Positions 25,690 to 33,455 of a stretch of DNA of 64,000 nucleotides are shown here, one piece after another; position 1 is the first letter of the stretch; every line of letters starts with the position of its first letter. The translations under genes and the position numbers were made by a program. Source of the DNA: Halobellus litoreus (GTDB lineage: Archaea > Halobacteriota > Halobacteria > Halobacteriales > Haloferacaceae). The stretch is taken from positions 165,363-229,362 of the forward strand of contig NZ_JANHAW010000004.1 of NCBI RefSeq assembly GCF_024464595.1. Direction: 5' to 3'. The notes below the pieces were generated by a model. The model searched no databases, had not been told where the DNA came from, and worked only from the letters and a program-made list of their open reading frames with translations.

Positions 25690-26913
25690 TTACTCGGGAC
25701 ACTCGCAGTAGAACTCCACGTAACTGATTGCGTATTGCTTGCTGTTTTTGGGGTTCGTGAAGTCGGGATTGTCGCTGATATCTACGGTTGCGACACCGCC
25801 TTCGATATCGGCATCGACGCAGTGCTCTTCCGGACCAGCCTTCACAACGGCCACGAGGTCGCAGTACCCCGTCTCGAAGGTGACCGAGATGGGTTCGCAC
25901 TCCTCACCTTCTTTGTTTTCGTAATCGTCCCCGGCGTACGAGATGCCGCTATTGCCGTCGCCTTCCAGAACGAAGTCGCATTCGAGACACTCGTCGTTTT
26001 CTTCGTCGTAATCCACACACTCGAACTCGTATTTGGCGAGTGAGCCCTCACTATCGCATTCTTGGCAAAGGAACGCGGTTGCCATGTCACCATTGGCTAT
26101 ATCGAATGAGCTACCGTTCAGAACCGCATCAAACTCGGTACCGCTTGCTCCGGTACCTTTGTCGACCTCGATAATTGCATCCTTGCTACGACTCGATCCG
26201 ACAACGTTCCCCTTTCCAGAGTCGAGGACTGCCATCCCCGTGAAGGACACACCTGCTGACGTCCCCTTCGAAGTTGCGTCTATTCCGCCCGACGGATTCT
26301 CGTAATCTAGCTCGTACAGAGTGTCGTCAGTGTTCGAATGCAGGAACAGTGTCCTATCCGAATCGAACGCGATATCGGCCCCATTGACGTCCGCACCGAC
26401 GATGTCACCGACTTCATTCGCTTCGGGAGTGGATTCGTCGATGGTATACAGTTTGTTCGTCGTGTTATTTGCAGCATATAAGATGCCGTCGGAGCTGTAG
26501 GTAGCTGTGACGGTGAGGCTTGGGAGTCCGGTGATTTCCCCTAAATCAGTGAACGTATCCGCGTCTATATCGTACTTGCCCAGGCGCGAATTGTTCCGGT
26601 CTATAAGCGTAACTTCGTCGGGAGTTGCAGCGATTGCGTCAACCGTAGTGAAGTCTTGTTTGTTGATCTCCGTGACTAAAGTGAGCACTGCCTCTTCCGC
26701 AGTATCGTCGAACTCGACGGTGAACAACTTGGTTGGGGGTTCAGTGTTCGATGCACCTGAGTCTGAAAGCCATACATTTCCACTTCCCGACTGCGCTACC
26801 GCACTTCCACTGAGGGCTGGTATTCCGACGATCCCGGCTGCCGAGGCCGCCGCGGTATTTTTGAGTACTGTCCGTCTCTTTATATTTCGTTCGCCATTGG
26901 TATATTCTGTCAT
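25690..26913 (-). CDS. Tat-exported beta-propeller-like surface protein (transposon passenger)
   Basis: 407 residues from ATG 26913. A twin-arginine signal (KRRTVLKNTAAASAAGIVGIPALSGSAVAQ) begins the chain. The next ~250 residues have repeated strands of the kind LYAANNTTNKLYTIDE, TLFLHSNTDDTLYELDYE and VVGSSRSKDAIIEVDKG, suggesting a WD/NHL-like propeller. The C-terminal ~130 residues hold paired cysteines (FLCQECD, ECVDYDEENDECLECD, CEPI, YCDL, FYCECPE) and end in an immunoglobulin-like part. The gene lies wholly within the 1750-bp segment inside the IS5-type element and runs opposite to the transposase. Confidence 0.7.
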   Translation of the reverse strand: MTEYTNGERNIKRRTVLKNTAAASAAGIVGIPALSGSAVAQSGSGNVWLSDSGASNTEPPTKLFTVEFDDTAEEAVLTLVTEINKQDFTTVDAIAATPDEVTLIDRNNSRLGKYDIDADTFTDLGEITGLPSLTVTATYSSDGILYAANNTTNKLYTIDESTPEANEVGDIVGADVNGADIAFDSDRTLFLHSNTDDTLYELDYENPSGGIDATSKGTSAGVSFTGMAVLDSGKGNVVGSSRSKDAIIEVDKGTGASGTEFDAVLNGSSFDIANGDMATAFLCQECDSEGSLAKYEFECVDYDEENDECLECDFVLEGDGNSGISYAGDDYENKEGEECEPISVTFETGYCDLVAVVKAGPEEHCVDADIEGGVATVDISDNPDFTNPKNSKQYAISYVEFYCECPE

Positions 26914-27357
26914 GGTTGTCACGATTGGTGTGATCAAAGACAGGCAATTATCCCCAGTCAATCAACCAATCCTGGAGCGGTACTCACTCGGGAGAGACAT
27001 TGTTATATGGGGCTGAAGAAATCCGGATCTGGGTAAACTTATCATAACAATAGACTAACATCCCACTGCATCTCGTCGCCCCTGACGCTACACCGACAAG
27101 GTAATGTCCTTCATCAGCGACGGAGACTAAGCGATAGGTTTCCTTCACGCGACCACTGTGGTGCATTCGAATCTTCCGAAACGTGAATACGCCAATTGTT
27201 GAGAGATGATTGATGTCCCGATCGCCGTGCCCACAACAACGTTACCTCTCCTGAGCAATCACCACTTTTGTAGATTGAGCCGATATCGTGCTGAATACGC
27301 GGTTGTATTCAGCAGGACTGCTGAAACCTATCACCGATTGGGGGTTTCAACAAGGCC

Positions 27358-27797
27358 GTTCCAGCGGGTTCGGCACGGAACTTGTATGTGAATGTATCAC
27401 CGGAGGCAACCGGCTCTTGCGTCACGTTCGGGACGCCGTCGACCGGATTCGCAACAGGAATCCCGTGCCAGTGAATCGTCGTCTCCTCCTGCAGGTCATT
27501 AGCCAGTTCTACGCTGAGCACGTCACCTTCCTGCACGCGCAACTCTGGGCCCGGATACTGTCCATCGTATAGCCACGTAGTCGTCGACGTATCCGAAGCT
27601 GGTCGAATGGTCCCAGACGTCGCAGTGAGGCTGACCGATGTATCTGGATCAGCTGTGACAGTCGGACGGGGGGTCACCGCACGGCCTCCACCATCGTCGG
27701 TGCCCGGTAACGGACTGGCACACCCCGCAAGCGCCCCGAGAGTCGATATCCCCGATAATTGGAGAAGCCTACGGCGAGAGAGTCCCCAGGAGGTCAT
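27358..27797 (-). pseudogene. Multicopper oxidase, N-terminal part (split by insertion)
   Basis: It begins with a Tat/lipobox signal (SRRRLLQLSGISTLGALAGC), so the enzyme was an exported lipoprotein. A Thr/Pro-rich linker follows, then the first cupredoxin domain with TTWLYDGQYPGPELRVQEGD and the copper motif TTIHWHGI. The frame runs into transposon sequence at 27357 and stops at 27309 after a short non-native tail. The gene is expected to be non-functional unless the transposon excises precisely. Confidence 0.85.
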
Positions 27798-27920
27798 TGC
27801 CTGCGTTTTCGCGGTCAGCGAGTAAAGTCCTCGCGATGAGAGACATTCATACGGCCATCCTCGTTCCGAGTTTAGTCCGGGCGATACGGTGAACGATTAT
27901 GGATTCCCGAGAATCCCCCG

Positions 27921-28514
27921 CTAGTTCGCCTGTTTCTGTTGTAAGTCGTCGCTCGGATAGATGCGATACGTTCGCCCTTGTCGCTCGCGGTACAGTAAGC
28001 CGCGCTTCTCGAGGGCACTCACCGTCTGACTGACCTTGCTTTTCGAGAAGTTCGAGCGATCCCGGAGTTCGATCTGTGTGATACCGGGCGACGAGAGGAC
28101 CGGTTCGAGAATTCGGCGTTCATCATCCGGCAAGAGGTCCAATACGCGAGCTTGTGGCTGGGACTCCGGATTGATCTTTCCCTCTGATTGAACGGGCCCA
28201 GCCTGCGATTCGATACTCTCAGAATCGGTTTGATTCGCCATGCCAGTCTGTGATCGATCGGTCCCCTCTGTGGAGGTGAACCCGTCCCGAACCACGAGAT
28301 AGCCCCCACCAACGACAGCCGAGACAAGAAGCGTTCCGAGAACGTACAAGAGTGGGTTCGTTCCGTGAACCGCACCCATCGACGTACCCATCATCGAGCC
28401 CATCTGCTCAAAGGCCTGCTGTTGCTGGTACGCTTGCCAGGTGAGCACACCACCGACGATGAGGACGGCAGCGACCAACGCACCAGCTACGGTATCGGCT
28501 CGCCGTCGATTCAT
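27921..28514 (-). CDS. Membrane-anchored winged-helix regulator
   Basis: 197 residues from ATG 28514. Two membrane segments (VAGALVAAVLIVGGVLTW and LLYVLGTLLVSAVVGGGYLVV) flank a Met-rich external loop (EQMGSMMGTSMGAVHG), which could sense copper. The C-terminal cytoplasmic domain is a MarR-type winged helix (ITQIELRDRSNFSKSKVSQTVSALEKRGLLYRERQGRTYRIYPS). This layout resembles a one-component membrane metal sensor that binds DNA. It is upstream of the oxidase gene on the same strand. A protein of the same architecture is encoded at 60810-61367. Confidence 0.75.
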   Translation of the reverse strand: MNRRRADTVAGALVAAVLIVGGVLTWQAYQQQQAFEQMGSMMGTSMGAVHGTNPLLYVLGTLLVSAVVGGGYLVVRDGFTSTEGTDRSQTGMANQTDSESIESQAGPVQSEGKINPESQPQARVLDLLPDDERRILEPVLSSPGITQIELRDRSNFSKSKVSQTVSALEKRGLLYRERQGRTYRIYPSDDLQQKQAN

Positions 28515-28645
28515 CTTCTCCACCTCGATCCTCCGAGACACTTGCTCATATGTGAGAGTTCGTGAGACAGTGGTGTACCAGTTTTGATTGGCCAACGCAA
28601 TCACGGGGCTGGCGGCCCCACAAATTCGATATCCCCAATCGATGT

Positions 28646-28950
28646 TCAATGGTGGTTATGACCCTGAGACGCTCCCGCCTCAGGGTGTTGATGGACGAAT
28701 TTATCTGGGTCCTTTTCGAACGTCTCCTTACAGGTCTGCGAGCAGAAGTAGTACGTCTCGCCGTCGTGCGTCGCCGATGGCTCGCTATCGTCAGTCCGCA
28801 TCCCACAGACAGGGTCGCGGTACTGGCCGGGCGCACCGAGACCGCGACGATAAACATACAGCAGGAACCCGGAGAGCGCGAACGTGATGAGGTTGAGATA
28901 GAACGTGTAGTTGAGTTTGAAGTACGTCTGCTCGGTCGCCGTCTCGCCGC
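28646..28950 (-). pseudogene. YHS-domain protein fragment, N-terminally truncated
   Basis: The frame reads TYFKLNYTFYLNLITFALSG, a membrane helix, then YRDPVCGMRTDDSEP and ETYYFCSQTCKETFEKDPDKF, ending in a His-rich tail. DPVCGM...YYFCSQTCKETF is the YHS metal-binding signature often attached to copper ATPases or permeases. No start codon precedes it. Upstream it fuses directly with a GC-hairpin leader and the third dyad, so the 5' part was lost at a module boundary. Confidence 0.7.
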
Positions 28951-28985
28951 CCCGCGCCCCCCCTGGGGGGAGAAAAACTGCTACC
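28950..28985 (-). promoter_or_regulatory. T-tract plus GC-hairpin leader at a junction
   Basis: On the minus strand GTTTTTCTCCCCCCAGGGGG is followed by GGCGCGGGG. It resembles the leaders before 31218, 32537, 57692 and 6520 but is fused to a truncated YHS gene rather than to a start codon. Confidence 0.4.
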
Positions 28986-28997
28986 GGCGGCTAGCCG

Positions 28998-29039
28998 TTA
29001 ACCAACATCGGTTGCTACCGGATGAGTTATGTTGGTTAA
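28998..29039. repeat. Long-spaced dyad, copy 3 of 4
   Basis: TTAACCAACA (28998-29007), 22 nt, TGTTGGTTAA (29030-29039). It sits at the edge of the copper island, next to the truncated YHS fragment. No X-type paralogue is attached here. Confidence 0.85.
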
Positions 29040-29232
29040 TCGGGCTGGTTCCCTGTGGGTGCTGCTACGTTGTCGGCTCAGCAGAGATACCTCGCAGATC
29101 CCAGCGGAACTCAAGCTGGAGCCTCCGGCCTCAAAGAGCGACCGAATGGAGCGAGTATGTCGGAGAGAAAACCAACATACTGCGACCGATCGACTACCGA
29201 GCGTATAAGTACCGACGCATCCTCTCTGAAGT

Positions 29233-29375
29233 ATGGAGGTGCGTCGAACTGCCGTCGTGAAACTCGCCGTTTCCGACGAGCAACGCGGCGCACTTCACCG
29301 AACCGCCGAGCAATACCTGTACTGCGCGAACCGAACCGCCGAGTTCTGTTGGTCCGACACCTCCTACACCGAGTT
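29233..29375 (+). pseudogene. tnpB 5' fragment interrupted by another tnpB element
   Basis: The frame begins MEVRRTAVVKLAVSDEQRGA, typical of a second TnpB subgroup, and runs to CWSDTSYTE at 29375. There the right end of another tnpB element begins. The continuation (KTNKREVRDALYSELREETD) resumes at 30871 and stops matching near 30945. The gene therefore lost everything after about residue 75. It is a decayed host for the inserted element. Confidence 0.75.
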
Positions 29376-30870
29376 TGACATCCTCCCCGCGCTGAAGCGC
29401 GAGGATTCCCACGGCACCGTACCGTTGGGTTGGGATATTGTGGTTTACGACGTAGCCTGTTCTTGAGGTGCGAACGCACCAGTTTCCGTGTCAAACAGGA
29501 ACGTCGATGGCTGTGCCAACCAGCCGTTACTCCTATTCACCGACAGATCCGGTGAATTCGGAGATACTTTCTGCCGAATGTTCTCAGCGCCGTTTACATC
29601 TGCGTTCGCCACTGTACCGCATTCATCGCAGACATACAGTCCGCGTTCAACACGGTTCGCCTCGCGCTTCCGGCCACAGCACGAACACGACTTCGAGGTA
29701 TCCCGCTCAGACACTTGCTTGACCGTGATGCCTTCCATCTCGGCTTTGTATTCGAGGAGGTTTGCGAACCGGTCGAACGCCCACGAGTGCAGGTCAAGAT
29801 TACCGTGCGTACCCCAGTTCTTTGACTCGCCGGTCTCCTCATCCTCACGGATGCCGGAGAGATCGCCCACCACGATAGTTCCAATTTCCTCGTCAACACA
29901 CCGTTGGATGATGTGCTTCGAGAGAGTGTGGAAGTAGTGGGTGCGGCGGGCCGATTTCTTCTGATTCATCCGGGTGGCCTGCTCGGAGTCCGAGTCATCG
30001 CATTGGGCGATGCGCTTGCTGAAGTAGTAGTCGTCTTGTTTCAAGCAATTAAGGGGGTACAACTCGCTGTGGCCGTCTTCATAGGCGAGCGCGGCGAAGT
30101 TGTTGATACCGAGATCAACACCTACCGTCTTCTCACCAGGGACTTCATCCACGTCGATTTCGACCTTACAGACGAACTGCAGTTCCCACTCGTCGCCTGT
30201 CCAGACAACCTTGACTTGTTGGACATTCTCCACGGTGGAAAGATCAACGTCGGGGAGAGTTTGGTACTTGCACAGTACAAAATCCGACCAATACTCTTTG
30301 AGATTCGACCCTTTTGAGAGTCGAACTCGGTCGTACTGAGTATCGAGTTTGAAGCCTTTCTGCTTGAATGTGACTGTGGAACGCGGGTGGTCGTCGCCGT
30401 GTTTGCGGTAGCCGGGCGGGTTCGCTTTCGTATCTCCGGTTTGTCGTTTACCGTACCAGCCGTTGAACGCCTCAGCGAGTTCTTGAAGGACTCGCTGACT
30501 TGACTGCGAATGCAGGTCATCATAGCGTTCGTGCGACTTCAGGTACGAGGTGAGTTCGTTGTGGTTGGGGATGTGACCGATTTCATCCCAAACCCGACTG
30601 CATATCCACCGTCCGACGTTCCAGAGCTTACTGGCTGCGAGCCCGAGCGAATCAAGGTCGTCGGACACCTGTGACTGGTTCCGTATGGAAGCAGCGTAGG
30701 TGCGAGTAACGACCTGTTTCGCCATACGTAACCTATGTGGTAAACTTACTTGAAGGAGTGGATTGGAACAGCGTGGAATATCCAACCGTGCAATCGAACG
30801 GTGGACTGTGAAGGGTAGTGTCGGATTCATCCCCGCGCTAAAGCGCGAGGCTTTCTCCTCGATTCTCCGT
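29376..30870. mobile_element. IS1341-type element nested in a tnpB gene
   Basis: The right end is TTTGACATCCTCCCCGCGCT with hairpin to GGGATATT (29374-29445); the left-end hairpin CCCCGCGCTAAAGCGCGAGG lies at about 30831-30850. The interrupted tnpB frame continues at 30871, placing the left boundary near 30870. Only tnpB is present. Confidence 0.75.
29445..30725 (-). CDS. tnpB: TnpB-family RNA-guided nuclease, GDLS variant
   Basis: 426 residues from ATG 30725 (MAKQVVTRTYAASIRNQSQV). It is a close relative of the 14598 protein. RuvC motifs are GVDLGINNFAA (Asp), IVVGDLSGIRED (Gly where canonical TnpB has Glu) and NADVNGAENI (Asp). The zinc finger CSCCGRKR...CDECG is complete. Its right end is uninterrupted. 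The adjacent flank that would act as guide (reverse complement of about 29355-29375) lies in the tnpB gene it interrupts. Confidence 0.85.
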   Translation of the reverse strand: MAKQVVTRTYAASIRNQSQVSDDLDSLGLAASKLWNVGRWICSRVWDEIGHIPNHNELTSYLKSHERYDDLHSQSSQRVLQELAEAFNGWYGKRQTGDTKANPPGYRKHGDDHPRSTVTFKQKGFKLDTQYDRVRLSKGSNLKEYWSDFVLCKYQTLPDVDLSTVENVQQVKVVWTGDEWELQFVCKVEIDVDEVPGEKTVGVDLGINNFAALAYEDGHSELYPLNCLKQDDYYFSKRIAQCDDSDSEQATRMNQKKSARRTHYFHTLSKHIIQRCVDEEIGTIVVGDLSGIREDEETGESKNWGTHGNLDLHSWAFDRFANLLEYKAEMEGITVKQVSERDTSKSCSCCGRKREANRVERGLYVCDECGTVANADVNGAENIRQKVSPNSPDLSVNRSNGWLAQPSTFLFDTETGAFAPQEQATS

Positions 30871-30930
30871 AAGACCAACAAGCGAGAGGTTCGTGACGCG
30901 CTCTATTCCGAACTTCGAGAGGAGACAGAC

Positions 30931-31218
30931 CTACAGGCACAATTCGTGTGGGTCGGCTGGCTGGATCTGGCGAGTGTCCTCAGCAAGGTCGTGGATATAC
31001 TCGCGGAGGGTTTCCATATCCTCGCGGGCGTCTTCGATCGTCTTACCCTTCACTTTGGCCGTGATCTTGTCTTGATCGCGGGTGCCAGTACCGCGAGTGA
31101 GTTTGACCGTGAGTGAGACGCCGACATCGCTTCGCTCGACGTACTCGGTTCGGTTCGTGCTTTCTCCACTGGACGGCGATTCAACTGCTCGACTTGGTTG
31201 TTGCTTTGAGTCAGACAT
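30931..31218 (-). CDS. Conserved hypothetical plasmid protein, 3' end altered
   Basis: 95 residues from ATG 31218. The core is VGVSLTVKLTRGTGTRDQDK and ITAKVKGKTIEDAREDMETLREYIHDLAEDTRQ, a beta-rich part followed by a long helix. I do not recognise a function. The last residues after ADPHE are encoded by tnpB fragment DNA, so the natural C terminus was probably removed by that element. A T-tract/GC-hairpin leader lies 25-60 bp upstream of the start. Confidence 0.6.
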   Translation of the reverse strand: MSDSKQQPSRAVESPSSGESTNRTEYVERSDVGVSLTVKLTRGTGTRDQDKITAKVKGKTIEDAREDMETLREYIHDLAEDTRQIQPADPHELCL

Positions 31219-31240
31219 ACGTACTCCTGGAGGGCCATCT

Positions 31241-31277
31241 GATAGCCCTCGCACCCTTTCAGAGGGTGAAAAACAAG
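31241..31277 (-). promoter_or_regulatory. T-tract plus GC-hairpin leader
   Basis: On the minus strand TTTTTCACCCTCTGAAAGGG is followed by TGCGAGGGC, with CACCCTCT/AGGGTG pairing. It closely matches the 32563-32597 copy. It lies between the HTH gene stop (31281) and the start at 31218, so it could end one transcript or control the next. Confidence 0.5.
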
Positions 31278-31280
31278 TGG

Positions 31281-31700
31281 CTAGTCTGCGCTAGCTGGGG
31301 TGCTGTCTACGTCGACGTCGTCGAGAAGTGGGTAGTCGATGTGCATCTCGATTTTATCGAACGGGACAACTGGCCGGATCGCTCCCCCAGGGCCACCTTC
31401 CTTAAGTTCGAGGATACCCAATACCTCCAGCTGTTTCAGATCTGCATGGACATCGGAGACGTCGCGGTCGACGAGTCGTGCAGCCTCCCGCATACTTGAT
31501 GGGCGTTCTTTGGCGATTGCTTGGATGAGATCGAGGCGCAGTGGTGTGAGGCTGTCGACGAGATCGTCATAGGTCCCGAACTGGAGTACTGCACGCTCAT
31601 CGCTTTTGTCCAGTTCATCAGCCTCGGCACTCTGAATGAACTGGAGCGTATCCTCTCGGAGCTGTGCTCGGTCGCCGACGGTGATGTGAAGCGTGGTCAT
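31281..31700 (-). CDS. HTH regulator of the HVO_A0114-like type, TumE partner
   Basis: 139 residues from ATG 31700. The central winged helix is PLRLDLIQAIAKERPSSMREAARLVDRDVSDVHADLKQLEVLGILELKEGG. This is the pattern of the haloarchaeal HVO_A0114-type regulators that commonly pair with TumE-like toxins. The C terminus (VPFDKIEMHIDYPL) is a strand pair typical of the group. It follows the TumE-like gene by 35 bp and probably serves as antitoxin and autorepressor. Confidence 0.75.
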   Translation of the reverse strand: MTTLHITVGDRAQLREDTLQFIQSAEADELDKSDERAVLQFGTYDDLVDSLTPLRLDLIQAIAKERPSSMREAARLVDRDVSDVHADLKQLEVLGILELKEGGPGGAIRPVVPFDKIEMHIDYPLLDDVDVDSTPASAD

Positions 31701-31735
31701 GTTCTGGTGTGTTGGATCTGTATTGTATCTGCAGT

Positions 31736-32050
31736 TCAATAGGGACGGGGTGGGTTGCCACCAATCGTATCCCAGTATTCGTCAGCACTAGCCCAAAACT
31801 CGACGATGAGTTCTTCCATACCAGGGAACTCGACGTCTGCCTCCCCGGCAGCGGTGTGGAGTTCGTGGCCTTTGGTGTCTTCGTGGGCGTTGTCGTAACG
31901 GATGAGCGTTAGGTCTTGCAGCGTTCCCAGATGAGGGGTGTACTTCCAGCCGGACGGGTAGGCATCTGTATCGGTCGTCCGTCGGATGACGACGTTCTCG
32001 ACGAGTCCGGCTTCGACGTGGGTGTAGCGGTGCGTGAGTTCGTGGCCCAT
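31736..32050 (-). CDS. TumE-like toxin
   Basis: A 104-residue protein with TDAYPSGWKYTPHLGTLQDL and LIRYDNAHEDTKGHELHTAAG, resembling the R-Y-D-N...H core of TumE/DUF6516 toxins, then EELIVEFWASADEYWD. The active residues are thought to be in the RYDNAHxxxxGHExH segment. Two perfect palindromes with GTTGGG/CCCAAC arms lie directly upstream. The partner HTH gene follows. The pair fits a type II toxin-antitoxin system. Confidence 0.72.
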   Translation of the reverse strand: MGHELTHRYTHVEAGLVENVVIRRTTDTDAYPSGWKYTPHLGTLQDLTLIRYDNAHEDTKGHELHTAAGEADVEFPGMEELIVEFWASADEYWDTIGGNPPRPY

Positions 32051-32059
32051 CCCTCACCC

Positions 32060-32107
32060 GTTGGGTGGCCGCCCAACAGTATACGTGTGTTGGGAATGTT
32101 CCCAACA
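32060..32107. promoter_or_regulatory. Twin palindromes upstream of the TumE-like pair
   Basis: GTTGGG, 6 nt, CCCAAC (32060-32077) is followed by TGTTGGGAA, TG, TTCCCAACA (32088-32107). Both are perfect inverted repeats within 60 bp of the start codon, between this operon and the leftward gene ending at 32142. This is the expected position for an autoregulatory operator. Confidence 0.6.
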
Positions 32108-32141
32108 GCTACTCTGACGATTGCGGGATATCGCTATCCTG

Positions 32142-32537
32142 CTATGGAGCGATGAGCTCACCCGCTTCCGCTCCAACCACTACTTCAATCTCACTGCCTG
32201 TGAGTCGCCACCGTTGGTTGGGATCACTACACTCCAACCGGCTGACCATCTCGTTCTTGAACGCCATGTACTCCGCCAGTGCGACGTCCTCTTCGTCGGT
32301 GTAATCGAGCAGGAGGGCGAGCGCCAGTTGCGCTGGGTCACTCCCTGCGTATCCCCATTCGAAGCCCGGGAGACTGTGGTCTGCCAGCTTGAGACTCCGA
32401 TCTGGGGTCAGCGGCTCGCGGCCAGGATACTTTTCGACGATTGCGCGGCCTCGCTGTCGGTAGCCGACGTAGACGACGCCGGTCTCATCCGAAGTGTGTG
32501 ACGTTCCAGATGACTGTGAATTACTTGTCCAGCTCAT
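32142..32537 (-). CDS. DUF6166-like protein
   Basis: 131 residues from ATG 32537. It shows VVYVGYRQRGRAIVEKYPG, LKLADHSLPGFEWGYAGSDPAQLALALLLDYTDEEDVAL and WRLTGSEIEVVV. These are the blocks of the DUF6166 family, common on haloarchaeal plasmids and viruses, where the function is unknown. It is the first of four leftward accessory genes (32142-33947) usually found together. Confidence 0.75.
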   Translation of the reverse strand: MSWTSNSQSSGTSHTSDETGVVYVGYRQRGRAIVEKYPGREPLTPDRSLKLADHSLPGFEWGYAGSDPAQLALALLLDYTDEEDVALAEYMAFKNEMVSRLECSDPNQRWRLTGSEIEVVVGAEAGELIAP

Positions 32538-32562
32538 AGTTCTGTTCGCGGGGTGCTCGTTC

Positions 32563-32597
32563 GAACACCCCCGCACCTCTCAGGGGGTGAAAAACTA
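32563..32597 (-). promoter_or_regulatory. T-tract plus GC-hairpin leader
   Basis: On the minus strand TTTTTCACCCCCTGAGAGGT is followed by GCGGGGGTG. It ends 25 bp before the DUF6166 start and begins 19 bp after the stop of the upstream gene at 32616. It is the closest match to the 31241 copy. Confidence 0.5.
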
Positions 32598-32615
32598 CCC
32601 AACGAACCCCTCTCC

Positions 32616-33011
32616 TCACGCCAGGTGAGACACCTCAGCAGGTTCTTCGATGTCGTCGAACTCACCGCACCCGACTGGTTCCCAGTCCTCGCTAGGTTCC
32701 GGACTCCACCAGTCGATCTCGTAGGCACCCGGTGCGCCGAGAATCTTCACCCTCGCCGACCCGTCAGGCAGGTCGCGACGAAGCTTTTCGTCGACGTGGA
32801 GATTCCAGGTCGTCTCGGTATCGAAGCAGGCGAGGACGGCTTCCTCGTAGCCACGATCCTCTTGCGATTCTTGGAGTTCCACTTGTGTGTTACAGTGCTT
32901 GCAGAACACGCCCTCGAAGGGGATGTGGCTGAACACCTCGTGCCCGCAGACCGGACACCAGAGGAACTCGAACAGTGCTTCGCTGTGACGGTTGATGACG
33001 TCCAGACTCAT
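32616..33011 (-). CDS. DUF7567-like zinc protein
   Basis: 131 residues. The N-terminal CPVCGHEVFSHIPFEGVFCKHC has two cysteine pairs in a zinc-ribbon arrangement. The rest (EEAVLACFDTETTWNLHVDE, then GSARVKILGAPGAYEIDWWSPEP) is a mixed fold with an acidic C terminus. I recall the same protein as a fixed neighbour of DUF6166 genes on haloarchaeal plasmids. Its role is unknown. A T-tract and GC-rich stretch (33025-33062) precede the start. Confidence 0.7.
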   Translation of the reverse strand: MSLDVINRHSEALFEFLWCPVCGHEVFSHIPFEGVFCKHCNTQVELQESQEDRGYEEAVLACFDTETTWNLHVDEKLRRDLPDGSARVKILGAPGAYEIDWWSPEPSEDWEPVGCGEFDDIEEPAEVSHLA

Positions 33012-33086
33012 CTGTAGATCTGGCCCGTTTGACTCGGGCCAACCCTCCTGCCCCAGAAAAACACCCTCGCTGGACGTTCAGTGACC

Positions 33087-33452
33087 TCAGCGTTCAGCAC
33101 CGTAGACGATCTTCGAACGAGCTTCGTGGCCACAGTCGGGGCAGTCGAACCATCGCTGGACTTTCGGCCCGTCTGCTGCCTTCTTGTCGACGATAACGTC
33201 GTCGTTCGGGCACTCAGGGCAGGTCAGCTCAGGGAGTGGTCTGTATCGAAGAGCGTCCCGAAAGGCTGTCGCCTGCTTCGTCTCGAAGCCACGTGACCAG
33301 ACCGGATAGCCGTCGACGAGGATTGCTGCCCGCCACTTGTACCGGTAGGAGTCCGGTGCACGATGGAGAACGGCTCGGGCCCCAGTCTCGGTGTTTCGAT
33401 ACGCAAGCGACGGCGTGCGGCTCTTGCGCTTCCAATTTGTGATCCGGGACAT
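33087..33452 (-). CDS. DUF7568-like zinc protein
   Basis: 121 residues. The N-terminal half is basic and aromatic (LAYRNTETGARAVLHRAPDS, YRYKWRAAILVDGYPVWSRG). The C-terminal half holds a zinc ribbon CPECPNDDVIV...WFDCPDCGHEA. It could bind nucleic acid. It is tandem with the preceding gene of the same accessory set and starts 3 bp after the stop at 33456. Confidence 0.7.
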   Translation of the reverse strand: MSRITNWKRKSRTPSLAYRNTETGARAVLHRAPDSYRYKWRAAILVDGYPVWSRGFETKQATAFRDALRYRPLPELTCPECPNDDVIVDKKAADGPKVQRWFDCPDCGHEARSKIVYGAER

Positions 33453-33455
33453 CTG

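Larger units (their letters stand above)
24647..27357. mobile_element. IS5-type element carrying a passenger gene, inserted in the oxidase gene
   Basis: Ends GGCCCTGTTGAAACCC (24647-24662) and GGGTTTCAACAAGGCC (27342-27357) match at 15 of 16 positions and are flanked by GTTCCAGC (24639-24646 and 27358-27365). Inside, GGACTGCTGAA occurs at 25565-25575 and again at 27315-27325. Removing 25576-27325 leaves a 961-bp element, a normal IS5-type size. A 1750-bp segment therefore seems to have entered the IS 3' end, or been captured by it. Confidence 0.85.

Noticed and set aside
25576..27325. A second transposase inside the passenger block
   Set aside because: No DDE, tyrosine or serine recombinase motif is encoded on either strand of the block.
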